NCBI RefSeq assembly: GCF_910591885.1
Contig: NC_063278.1
Location: 1,425,501-1,489,500, forward strand
DNA: 64,000 nt
Reading direction: 5' to 3'
DNA from: Bombus terrestris
Lineage: Eukaryota > Arthropoda > Insecta > Hymenoptera > Apidae
Shown: in pieces, positions 22,150-34,224 of the stretch
How positions within the stretch are numbered: position 1 is the first letter of the stretch
Layout: each line of letters begins with the position of its first letter
The notes under the pieces: model-generated
What the model was told of the DNA's origin: nothing
The model's input: only the letters and a program-made list of their open reading frames with translations
Databases searched by the model: none
Program-made: the position numbers and the translations under genes

Positions 22150-25100
22150 ATGTTCGTACCGATTCCCAGAAGTAATACAAGGAACAGGTTGAAGAAATTA
22201 AATGATACAAGGAGAACCTAAATCTACCGCTTTATTGTTGCTGCTTATGAACAGTGCATATTCAACGATCTTCTAATTTCTCTTAAATCAAATAACGATT
22301 TCATCTTAACAGTAAATTTAATAAATCAAACAGTACAAAATTGAATATAATATAATCAGCTTTTCATCCGACGTGTATCGATGTTTGAATTATTCTAACA
22401 TATGGATTCAAATTCCACAAAAATATATATATTCTACCGCTGCTCTTTCTCGATTTTAAACGATTAAAGTATAGAAACAGAAGATAGAAAATAGCTTAAA
22501 AAGGAAGAAACAGAAAATTACCTACCTAAAACATTTCGACAGCATTGACAAACTCACCTGAGTTCGAATCTCGTTACACGTGCATTCCACTTCAATGAGA
22601 CTGTGTATACGTTCCACCACCGCCCTCTCTCGCATTTATCGATCGCCACGCCGCGCCACGCTAGAAACATCGGCAACGTGTTTATCAGAGAACAGCGACG
22701 CAACATCGATGCCGTTCCCCAATGTTACATACCTACACCAGACATAAGAGAATCTTCCATTCGTTCCAGCGAACACGCTACTTTTTCCTAAGACGATCAC
22801 ATCGGAGACGAAACGTTGAATCCGTCGTTGTTACGCAATTATCAGACTCGCAATTATCAGAGAGACCCGTAGCTTTCATCGATCCCCACGGATCCACGTC
22901 CGACGAGGAAAGATTACGGGGAACCGATGCGATGTCGATGCGTGGATTGCTTTATTAAATTTTGCGCAACGCAAACGATTTTCCAACGGCGACGGTACGC
23001 GGAGCAAACTGGCTATAAATCAACCGGTACAATGACATCGGCACGACGCTCTTCTCCACCGTGTTATCCTATCCCCGATTTTCTCTCTTTCTCTCGTTCG
23101 CTCGTAGCTCGCGGGCACGCGGCCAATCCGCGTGTCGTTTACTTACGTAAATGCATTCTAACTTGGCCAGCAGGTGATTACAACCGGGCACAAAGCTACC
23201 GATACGGGGATCATTTCGCCAGGATTAATTCACGCGTCGTCCACAGAAATAGATGGACGTTTGTCTCTTCCATCTGTTTTTTTGTTACACGAGCTACGTT
23301 TTAGAGAAGGAAGATTATTTATGGGTTATTATCTCGGTTGGATATGATGGTACGATTTTTGTAGCAGTTCTATCTTAGAATCGTTGCATGCTGGATAACT
23401 ATACCGTGGCTTTAAATAGATTTTAGAAGTTGCAGTAGTATGTAGTTTCACATACAAATATTTTTAACCCTGCAGTTCTCCTCGAATCTATCACCCAGAA
23501 TGGATGTTGGATATTTCGATAGAATTTGTTAAAATATAAATAGCTTTTTAAATACTTTGTTTTGCTATTTGGTTGGAATAGGAAAGCGTGAAGTGTAATT
23601 TTTTAGTTTGTAGAAAACCCGATCGTCGGGAACGATCCTGTTCAGGCTCCTGAGGAAGAATTCAGGTGGTGATCGTGATATAGCGCATAAAAAGCCGTCT
23701 ATTGATCTATGATCAAACTTAAATATCGATCAACGGAAGAAGTTTCCCACGACTACGCGTAGCGAGAATTTTTTACCATTTAAAGAGCAGGGTGATCGTT
23801 ACGGCGCTAATGTCAACGACGAACTGACGCGTAGTGTGTCGAAGCGATCGTGCACGAAATTAACGGTAGGCTGCACAAGGTACGCGCAATCTAACACAAA
23901 AACGCTAAAGACGGCACGGCGCCTTGCACAAAACACCAGAAATGGCACGCTGACTGTTAAATGACGCGAAAGATACGAAGTTTGGAACAACGGATTTCAA
24001 AGAAAGAAGGATAGAGATGTGGAAAATAAGCGAGGAGAGCGACGCTGTTAAATATAAGTATTCTTAAATACGAGAAATTTTTAAGAAATAGGCAACCTAA
24101 CTAGTTCCGATACATTCGATATTTCTAAATATAGAGATTAGCATTTGGATATTAGCTATCTATTATCCAGTGGCTCGATCAGTTACAGATTGGACAGTGT
24201 AAACTTAGTTCTCAGTTGGGAATAAGTAGATATACGAGATTTATTCATTTAGCATAAAACTAACGATATTGAATTTACGAACGGTAATCAACTTGTCTCT
24301 ATTCCACGATCGTGTGACGTTAATCCTCCGTACAATGGTAGTTCGTTACATGTATTCTATTTCCTCCCCTCTATTTTTCCTCTCGAGATGCAACGAGTTT
24401 CGCACCACGAAGCTACGAAGAAGCACGATTTCTCAAGGATTACTCCTCCAACCTGTAGGATTGCGACCGCTCACTATTTATCTAATTTACATTTATATAG
24501 TCAGATTTTTCTGTATACTTGGAAAGACGCCATTAATCAAGTCAATGCGCGTGCGACGTTACGCGTAATCGTCTTCCATGTTTTCCATGCCACGTTGGAA
24601 AATATCAGCGAGTGGAAAGCCCGTCATAAATGTTAACGCCGAACCGTTACTCTGCTGTTTTCTCAATCGAAAAATAAATTCGTTTGAATCTTCGTCCGTT
24701 TCGTTGCCTAATTGCCAATTATATCGAGCAAGAGTTAAACGCTAGAATTTTTATTCGTATTCCCCTTCGGTATATTTCCATTAGACGAATTTTAGTTAAT
24801 GTCCGATTAACTGAGATTTGCCACGCACAGAGGATTTTATACGAAATCCAATACGTTCGACCATCCTGATAAAAGCCGGTAAATTTCAAGATTCAAATTA
24901 AAACACCATCGCGTAATCCATCTTGTCGATGTAACATCGCCAAATGGTAACTGTGAAAGGTCCCAAACGGCTCGGTATACCGCACGAAAGTGGACGCCTC
25001 GATAAATCACGGTGCGGTGTATCGAGTTTCCGGGGCACTCGATAAAATTCAGCGAGCGCGCGGGGCCCATCATTATAAATCCCGACAGCCACTTTATCCC

Positions 25101-26825
25101 AATCGCGGCGTGCGTTGCCGCGGGGCACTGGAAACGTCCATCAGGAAACGTCGAAAGCCGACGAACACTCTGCTGCGGGGGTGGATACACCCTGCGGCCT
25201 CTCTCGCGCCCGTTGTACATACCACTCGCCTGATCCGGGCCCCTAACACCAGGTTCTACTTTTTTGCTGCGAGCGTGCGCGCATCTCGAAGATCGTGGAC
25301 CGCGGTAGAATGATTGATAATCGATCGTGCCGAACTGGCCGGAGTCTCGCGCATCCAACGAAGATGAATTCGTTCTGCGCCCAGGCCTAATTGTGCGCAG
25401 TCAGTGGTCCACCGTGTGGACTGTGGACTCGCCACGAGGTTTCACACAGTATCCACGCCTACGCTGGACGAGCATCGAGAGAAACGTTTAGCATAGGAGA
25501 GATGAGTCAAACGACGAAAGAGGAGAAGCAGAGAGCCCGTGAAAGAACAGGGAAATAGAAAGTGCGCTAACTAACCTCGCGCTGACCCCCTATCGATATT
25601 TTCACCCGGTGTTCGACCCCTGTAATCGCGTCCTCTTTCTCCTTCCTCTTTTGGCCCAAGTGTATCGTGAGCCTTTCTTCTCGTTCGCAACGGCGTCGAG
25701 CGATTTTTGCCGGTAGACGGCGAGGCTCGTTCGCCACGGAACGATACGCCGTGCCGCGCGGCGGCGCATAAAACATATCCTCGGGGTTAATGCACCGCTA
25801 TAAATATTAATACCGCACCGGCCGTGCCGCGTGGTTTGCGCGAAATTAATTACGTAACGTATTTACGCCGATGCGGTGCCGTTAGGCGTGATCGAGGACC
25901 CCGTGTGGCGAAAATGAGACGAGAATCCGCGACCGGACCCACAATGAATTATCGCTCGACGAAGGTGGCGATTTGCCTCCTCGATCGGCCGTCATTTTAC
26001 GCCCCCACTGATAATAGGACTCGTTCTGCGCGTCACCGAGCTTCTTTCAACCATCAGAATATCGGTACAAATGGGAAAATGCGCAGTTTACTCGGATCTT
26101 TCGATTTTTAAGATTATTTTAAATTTTAAATGTAAAAAGGATCACGATTTGAGCAAGATACGTCTTCTTAAGTGAAAAGTATTTTCTAAAACGAGAGTGA
26201 GATTGAAATATAAAAATTCAAAGATGTCTAGGTTGGCCGAGGCTTAAAGACGGATGACAAAGGAAACTTTTTACGATAAATACGAAGCAAAAAATTGAGA
26301 GTCAAATTGCTCGAAGACAAGTTTTCGCTTTCCCTTTCGATCTTTCACGAAGAAGAACCTCTTAACCCGAAAACGCAAACAAAATCTACCAATAACCTAA
26401 TTTTCCCTCCGCTTGAAATTATTATAGATTCTATTTTCGTTAACGACGCTAATTTCTCGGGGATCCGCCATCCCGGAGGATTTTACAGGTCGTGAAGCAA
26501 TCAGACGTTTATTGTGACTGTCGTACACTTTCTAACGTCTCGCCGTCTTCTACGAGTCGATGTCTAATTAAGGAAGAAGAAGCACTCGTAAGAGTTCGAT
26601 CGTAAATAATTCCACTAAAAATTTCTCCTTAACCCACGTCGACCTCGGATACGCACGTCGATCGGAGAACGAGTCGAACTTGGGGAACTTGGCGGGTCGG
26701 TGATAAATTAAGAAAAAAAGGAAAGGTGACAAATAATTCGCCATTAACGTTGCAAGAGCCACGACAATTCGCGAAGGTTGTCGGCGCAGCCCGAAGCTGT
26801 TTCTCCTATCGAAACGATCCGTTCA
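22150..26825. other. Non-coding stretch
   Basis: No gene recognised. It includes AT-rich parts (22250-22560, 23330-24300) and CpG-rich parts (22570-23290, 24960-25480, 25570-25990). The longest frame (173 codons, 24837-25358 minus) is opposed by a 107-codon plus frame and lacks recognisable domains. A strong donor-like CTCAG|GTGAGT on the minus strand (GT at 22556-22557) is discussed in the findings. Confidence 0.5.
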
Positions 26826-26828
26826 ACG

Positions 26829-26920
26829 ACTTCTTGGTCTGTAAAATGATTGATAGACGAACTGCTGGTCGTAACATGATCGATAGACCTACCGATTGTT
26901 TCTAACGATCCGGCTGAGCG
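26829..26920 (+). repeat. Tandem repeat, three units of about 31 bases
   Basis: Units start at 26829 (32 bases, ACTTCTTGGTCTGTAAAATG...), 26861 (30 bases, ACTGCTGGTCGTAACATGAT...) and 26891 (30 bases, ACCGATTGTTTCTAACGATC...). Units one and two share GATYGATAGAC near their ends. The third is more diverged. No coding content. Confidence 0.6.
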
Positions 26921-26924
26921 ATCG

Positions 26925-28700
26925 TGAACTCGTTATAACGATACTTACAGAGAGCACCGCTTCTCGTTTCGCTCTCGATGAAACGCCAAAGAAAATATCG
27001 ACTTCTGGTACTGTTGTTGCAACCTCCTCGATTAGAGGAACCAATTAAGAGCCTCCTTTGAGGCTCGTATTAACCCCCGACCGATCACGTCTCAATACAA
27101 TTCCGTCCATCCTTCTCCGTATCTTTTCGCAGATCGTTTGCAGTTCTTCAGAGGCATTGTACGGTTTTCATTTATAGAATGCGAGTTTCATAGCGTTCAA
27201 GATTCGTGATCCGTGCATTTATAATCGACGTTATTGAAATTGAAGATGTTTATTTAGCAGTGGTCGATCTCGCAATCCGACGAAATAAGGTAGCGAAAAA
27301 CTGTACTTCGATCGCTCAAATATTTTACTTTTCTAATAATTATGATATTTGATCCGATAAGTATTCCGAATAATTAGAATTCTAAAGAACGAAAAGCGAA
27401 AAAATATTCTGCTCGAAACGTTATTACTTACAATCAGCAGCTCTCCAAATTATATCGCAACATGCTGAAACCACAATTACACCAATCTACGATAAATTTC
27501 AAACATCTTCGCCTGAACCTCGACCGATCAAGGTGTCAATTACACCCAGCAATTTGCTTCGGTAAACCAAGCGCTTGAAGAGAAACTCTCATCCAGAATC
27601 TTGTACCCTTTTCTTATCGTCGGTGCAGAGGGATGAGAATCTGCGGGCCGTACGAGACTCGTCAAGCAACGTGGACGGTCATCAGCGACGAAATGAGACG
27701 CCATAAAGCAAGACGATCCTATAAATGCGTTTCCACCATGTAAGCCCAGGGTTTGGATACTGTCGTACAGACGGGTACCGTGCTTCTTCCTTTTAATGCC
27801 CCCACCGACAGCACAATGTGAAACCCACTCGCGACAACTTTATTAGAGAGAGTCGCGGCTACATCGCGGCCCCGCGTTTCAGATTATAACGCGTACACCG
27901 CTCGTAACTGTTACAAAGATACACACCGTTCCCCTGTCTTTTCTCTTGTTAAAGGTCTTCCTGTGTACCAAGACGGGAGAGCGACCGCAAGGTGCGTTAC
28001 AAATGGCTGGCGTAGCGCTGGAAGATTGGAAAAGTAAATCAAAGTATACAGGCTATTTTATTCGTTGTTGTATCCGTGATGTTCGCTGAACGGATACGTT
28101 AGAACTTGTAATTGATTCGTTAATCCTTAAATCGCGAGTAAAATATCGTCTTTGATTCTTCTAACGATAAGAATATTAGTCTAGGAAGAAAATTGTCCAC
28201 CTTTAAACTCTCAGACTGTTGCGCTTTGACCCTAACGTTTTCTAACTAACATAATCTACGAGCTGATGGAAGAAAATTAATAAATTCTGGAACCACTTTG
28301 ACATACTACTTTCATCTACGCAACGCTTTCAAGTCAATCACAACGGCGGTATCCAACACCATTTATTCGCAATCCGAAATCGACGTCTCGCGGATAATTG
28401 AGTTGAACGGCGAACACCAATATACCGGCAACAGGAGCGAGACCCTCATCGACAGATGATTTGTTTACGACGATAAGATTTCACGTATCGAGGCTGCTGG
28501 TTAAACGGCGCGGCGCTCTCGTGAAAGCGCCTGGAAGCCAGGAGCTCGACTTAACGATGTGTAACGAAGTAGTCGAACCTCGCGTCAATCGCCGTAAACT
28601 CTAAAGCATCCAAAGCGCGATGCTGTCTGCCTGTTACGAACGTCGCCTTGCGTTTCCTTCGCTAACAACAAACACGGAGGAACAAACGGAAAATACCTAT
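26925..28700. other. Non-coding stretch
   Basis: No gene recognised, and no open frame of about 60 codons or more is present. A small perfect stem-loop, GAGCCTC-CTTT-GAGGCTC, lies at 27049-27066. 27820-28000 and 28480-28680 are CpG-richer; the rest is AT-rich. Confidence 0.55.
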
Positions 28701-28706
28701 GTAACG

Positions 28707-29305
28707 ATATACACGGTGTTCCATGCAACTGGACAAAAGTTATAGTTCTATGGTAGAAAAAAGAAGGAAATTATATTTGAAAGTTAAAATTGAATGGCTA
28801 GATCAAATAGTTTCTGATAATGACCTGCCGAATATATCGGCTTTACTTCTCTAACTGAAAGTATGTATTTTTTAACTCTTTACTTTTCTTTAAGAGAATA
28901 AGAAACTACAATAGTAAAACGATATATGGGTCAATTTGAGAAAAAATGTGACTTTGAAGTTTTTGAAACATTTCCCCGTGTATCACGCGACACACCATAT
29001 GAAACGATTGAGGAGCATTCCGAAAATATACCGTATAAATCTATGATAAATTTGAAGCGTATTTTCTACGACCAATGGAATCAGTACGAAATTTCTGTTT
29101 CGTAGAGATAGGAAGCGCAATGTTTTTTAAAGGTTGTGGCAACCATCGAGCCAAAAAATGTTAAAAAATTAAATCGCTTAATACGAAAAAGCAAAACTGA
29201 TGCAATTTAAATTAACTCAATGAAATTTTCGCCTATTTCGATTTAAGTTCATCTAATACAATTTTCATAATAATTTGACCCAATTTCAGGCAACACCCTG
29301 TATAT
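28707..29305. mobile_element. Small non-autonomous element with terminal inverted repeats
   Basis: The left end reads ATATACACGGTGTTCCATG (28707-28725). The right end (29287-29305) read on the opposite strand is ATATACAGGGTGTTGCCTG, matching at 16 of 19 positions. The interior of about 560 bases is AT-rich with no open frame, as in MITE-like or otherwise decayed elements. If the inverted repeats begin at ACA, both sides are flanked by ATAT, a possible 4-base target duplication. This is ambiguous because ATAT is itself palindromic. Ends of the TATACAGGGTGTT type recur in insect repeats (general knowledge); I cannot assign a family. Confidence 0.6.
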
Positions 29306-29309
29306 TACA

Positions 29310-32300
29310 AACGTATAGACGGCATAGAATAGAATAGACGAATGAAAATTTCACCGTCGTTACACATAACGCGCTGCCGGCGAATCTGAAAGTCGACGCG
29401 TGAGACGTTCCATTATCTCGATTGGCAGTTTTCTAAAAGGATTAATCTTGGCTCGGTCTCTCGCGCGGAGAGGTACGACTCTGGCGAAGTCGTGTCAAAC
29501 GATCGACGAGGATCGAAAAGACGGTGCTCGATCCTCCGATTGTAATGAAGAAGGATGCTGCGTGGCAAGTCGCGCCGGTGCGTCTCTATTCTCGGTGCAG
29601 CTATCGTCGGGGTTTCGCGACCCGTGTCAATTTTAACGTTTCACCGTGATTGCTTCCTTGTACGGCGGCCTCGAGTGGCCAAGCGGTGAAATCTCGAATT
29701 AAAATCTTTCCACCGATGTCAGCCGATAATGATAACGAGCGGCCACGGAGGTGCTAATAACTTGACAGCCGCGGATCATCGATTTCCAACCAGAAAGCAA
29801 GAAGAAGGCCCCAGGAAGCGTTTCGAGAAACGAACTGAATGGCAAAAGTCGAATCTTTGTTTTCACAAAGAATGCTTGATGATTGAGTAGAAGTTGGAAT
29901 TGTAAACAGTTTTCTTCTTTGTGCGGTATATAGCATACGCTTTCTAAGAACGACGCCCTCGTGAAATTGACAGCTGGACGCGTTAATTGGCGTCGAAGAA
30001 TGCTTCCAACTGGACACTCGATGGGAATCATTAATTATCTTAAGAGGAAATGAGAGGTTGTGGTTCGAGCAGGAAAAAATCGTTGATATTAGGTAAGGTT
30101 ATAAATTTTCGGTGGCATTCATGCACAGAAGTTAATGTATTAAATGATTTTATCTTTAGTATATATTTTTCTTTCTTTTTTCGTTCTTGTTTTTTTCTGG
30201 TAAAAGAAGATATCTTAAATGACCAAGGAATTAAATAATGAGTTAAAACCGTATATTAATTTTAATAAACTGCTGTGGATAGGCGAAGATCGAAGATACG
30301 AAAACCAGTTGACAGCTGATATTTAGCATTTTGCTTAAGAACTCAAATTACACCACAGCTTACGAAACACTTAACAAGGCGGATGGGATTGACACACGTG
30401 TCAGAGAGGTTTAACCGATGATAAAGGAATATTATCGAGGCATTAAAAAAGCAAACATCGAGCCGGCCACCTGTTCACTTTCCGATTCTATAGAGAGCGA
30501 AATCAGAGTTGCTTTCAGTATCCTTTCGCGTGATTTTTAATGACGTTCGCTTTAACGCATTACGAACAGCTCGTTAAATTTTAGAAAAACGATATAAACT
30601 CACAAATAGTGAAAGAAAATTCTAGAATACTTAGCAATGTCTCTATTACGTCACATAATCATTCAGTAAGTCAAACGTTTGAAATTCCTTCAACAACGAT
30701 TCGTCTACATATTTCTGAAATATCAGAAATCTTTCAAGCTCAAAACTTATCCATATATTTCACAAGAAAATCATTCGAATTGCCAAAAATGAATTCTTAC
30801 GGACCTAAAAAACGGTCATTTTGTCACCTCTATCGATTCTAGTACCAATAATGTAGAACCAAGAACGTAACAAATTCTTAATGTTGAAACTGCTTCTCCG
30901 TGAAGATAAAAGAAACGTGTCTTATCGTATCCTTACCCCGCAATGTTCGTGTTCTTTACGCGCGATCTTCAATCGTCATGATCTCTCGCGTCAAAGACAA
31001 GCACAAGTAACGTCGTCTCTCGTTATGAAGGGCCGGGCACCTACGAGATCCCGCGGGATTACAAGCGCATCGCCGGAGTGGATTCGCATAATTTGCCCAG
31101 GGCGCAGCGCGCCGTTTCGTTCGTGCCAAAATAAATCAGGGGCCTGGCCGGATGAAAAATAGCCGGATGGCGTCCTAGTGTATATATTCGGGTCGCCAGG
31201 CCGAACGATTCTAACAAATTGGTCCCGAAGTAAATGGACGCCACGATGCCGATTTATTATTATCTATTTACGATGCGCCTTAAATCATACGCACGATGGC
31301 GTAGTGGCCGGCGGCGGACCACGGCTCCGGCGAAATCGCGAAGAAAGCCAGAGAGGCAACAAACAAGCGGAAAAGTAGTACCACGCCGCGTATTATTAAC
31401 CGTTTAACCAATTTGACAGGCGTTGTAAGTACTTTCGAATCGCGGCGGGGTCCGATACAATCGCGCGCGGATACACGCGCCCCGCGTGATTTATACGTAA
31501 AAGCAAGCCCCCTTTTTCCCGCGGCTCGCGGCAGTCTCGCGCATTACACGCGCTATTAGCGCTATTTTGCGATCATCTCCGACGATCCGTCTCCGTACAG
31601 CGAATGTTTGCTTTCGATTGATTAACCGTGGATATATGCTGATTTCATAGATCGTTCTTTACGCAGCATATATCTGCGTAGATTGGCCGTCTCTTTCGGT
31701 TGTTTGTTCAAGTATCGTGTGTGAATAGATTTGACATTGTATCGTGTGTACCTGTTTATCAGCAATTGGAAATATACGGGAATTGTCAGTGACGGTGTAG
31801 ATGGTAAATTCAATCTCGATGTTGAAAGTGTTTCACAGGCAAGATTAGTTATAGGACCATTACAGGAACACGACAAATGAATCGTGATCGTATTTGTACA
31901 AACTTTCGTAGATAACATCAATCATCGGGATGTGCTTTAAACGAGTAAATTAGAATTACGATAGAGTATCACGATCGATGTCTACTTGCGATCGAAACAA
32001 TACCAATTTTTGCCGCACTCTAACAAAAAGTTATCGTTATTCCGACTAACCAGGAGCAACATAGATCAACATTTTCATCGTAATAACTTCGATCTTCGAT
32101 TGAAACAAACAATTCGAAAAAGTAACTTACGACAGTATCTGATCAGGCAAACTCAATTTAGTATCCACCTGTGGATCGCCGGCCGTAGGAAGCATTCGTG
32201 GCGACCTCGTAAGCCCAGAAACGATCCCCCACCGAATTTCACGCTCGCGCTTGAAAATTCGTGCCACAAGATTGGCCTTGACGGGGCATCCCGGTGCCCA

Positions 32301-34140
32301 ACGAGGCACTCCGGTGTACCGATCAGTGACGTATTGACAGACGTGAACAAATGACAGCGCGCAGCTGGAGGGAAGCGTATCCGAGCGTAGAGGCTTGCTA
32401 ACAAAGCGGGGGACGGGGCAGGAATATCGTCGAACCGGGCGAGCGCGGCCAGCATTATCATATTATGCTCGTTTGTAACTACAAATTGAGTTACCCCCGC
32501 GTGAACCCCGCGCCACTCCCGCCGCCTGAGATATATATCTCTTGGCCGCACACTGTCAGCCCGCGAACGATAGCTCGCGATCGATACCCTTCGTTCGAGA
32601 CCGAGCACCCTCTCCGCTCGCGCAGAAGGGATCGAGCGAGAGTCGAAGGCGTTCGTCGTCCGAAGGAGTCAACCGCGGGTGGGCCACCGCTCTCTCGCCT
32701 CGTTTTCTCCGGTCAAAGGTGAAAAATGTCCGACTCGCGCGTAACAACCAGACGATCCGCCCGATAAGATTCGCTTGATGTATGCGTCGACAAGTCAGAC
32801 TCGTTTGGAAGTTTCACCCTCGCGGATACTATGTCAGGTGTGTAGCTGTGTGTTCGCGTACGTGTGTGATCGAGGGTATCGGTGAGTTTTGAATCGGGTT
32901 GCAAGATAGCTACGAATCGTTCGATTGTCCCGAGCAGTCGAGAATTTTGGCTGATTTATTGGAGGTGAAGAGGGACGAGGGCTTATAAAGTTATACAAAG
33001 GTAGTTGTTTTATGGTGAAGCGTGTGTTGCGTTGCGAGACGTGTGTGGAAATTGAAATTGTGCATTCGACGGAGTCGAACTTGATTCGATCAATATCATC
33101 GAGCGAAATAGTTGATACAGCTCTCGGTACGACATTCGAGAGAGAACGTAAGCACACAACAGAAATCTCTCGGTGTCTCAAATCAATTGCACACTTTGCG
33201 GATCGGTAACTAACTTTCTACGAATAACCACTCGAAGATATTCTCACACGAAAGGTTCGAAGAATTCGAATCTGACGAGCATGGGAGTAGAACGAACCGA
33301 GGATAATTCGTGTGTGCCGACGCCTACGATGTTGAAAACAGCCGTCATTTAATATTTCCACGTAATTATTACGCGCACTTGTAACAAATTACATCGAACA
33401 ACACGAACCAAGTACTACATACACCTTTACATCGAGTTCTACAAAAATTCCTATCGTTTCCCTGTTTATTCTACTTAAGCGCTTTAAAACGATAATTAGT
33501 AATACGTAGAAACATCTCGGTAACACCCTTCCCAACGTATCATCTTGGACACCCCGCAATTTATCGATCGAAGACATTTGCACCTCGAGCAGAATCAATG
33601 AGAAAATCTAATATACACGCCCGCGATTGAATCGCTCCGGTGTTGCGATCATCTTGCAACAGCCACGGCTCTCTCGACGGTGAGATTCACAGGAAAGGGA
33701 ATGGAAACCGGAAACCAGGGGCCGCGGTTCGAGGAGGCGCGCGGCGAACGTACATACATTCACTGAATCTCGTTCCTGGCAGATGACTAATACTTGATTT
33801 GACGAGACAACCATGAAGAAACTGTTATACATTGTTCCTTGATCATGGCTGGAAACGGCGTGGGCGACTCTCGCCGTTATGCTCGATCCCCCGAGACGAG
33901 ACCAGACACAACGCGTTCCACGAAAAAGCAACAGACGCGGGCCATCTTGCGAAATTCGAAATAATTCTTCGAAAGAAACTTCGCATTCCGCTCGTGTTAC
34001 GCGAATGTTTTACGACACGGCGAACAGAGAAAACGAACGAGGAGGAAAAAATATATCGCTTACATAAAAACGCCGTCGTTTTGTTCGACGATCTTTTCTC
34101 GCTTGTTTAATTTATCGTGAATACGTCTCTTTTTCATTAT
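29310..34140. other. Non-coding stretch
   Basis: No gene recognised. A leucine/serine-tRNA-like A-box, TGGCCAAGCGG, at about 29677-29687 lacks a B-box (rejected). 30040-30840 is AT-rich. 31000-31560 and 32180-32720 are CpG-rich with overlapping frames up to 151 codons (32153-32608 minus). 30609-30842 holds a 77-codon plus frame of unremarkable composition. Confidence 0.5.
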
Positions 34141-34157
34141 CGAGATTTTTATTTCAG

Positions 34158-34220
34158 CCTCGTCTTCCGTTTGTCGAGGAGTACGAGACCAGCAGACGAG
34201 GGATCGTCATTAAACGTTGA
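34158..34220 (+). other. Candidate terminal exon (short open frame after strong acceptor)
   Basis: A good acceptor, TTTTTATTTCAG (AG at 34156-34157), follows a T-rich run. The next bases open directly in frame as PRLPFVEEYETSRRGIV and end at a TGA (34218-34220). The peptide is charged and unbiased for a CpG-rich region, but I do not recognise it, and 20 codons are not significant. Alternative: a chance acceptor in non-coding DNA. Confidence 0.15.
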
Positions 34221-34224
34221 CGCA

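Noticed and set aside
24837..25358. 173-codon minus-strand open frame
   Set aside because: Opposed by a 107-codon plus frame and other open frames. No recognisable domain; openness explained by GC content.
29665..29750. tRNA-Leu/Ser-like A-box (TGGCCAAGCGG)
   Set aside because: No GGTTCGAnTCC B-box, anticodon arm or paired acceptor stem follows within tRNA length.
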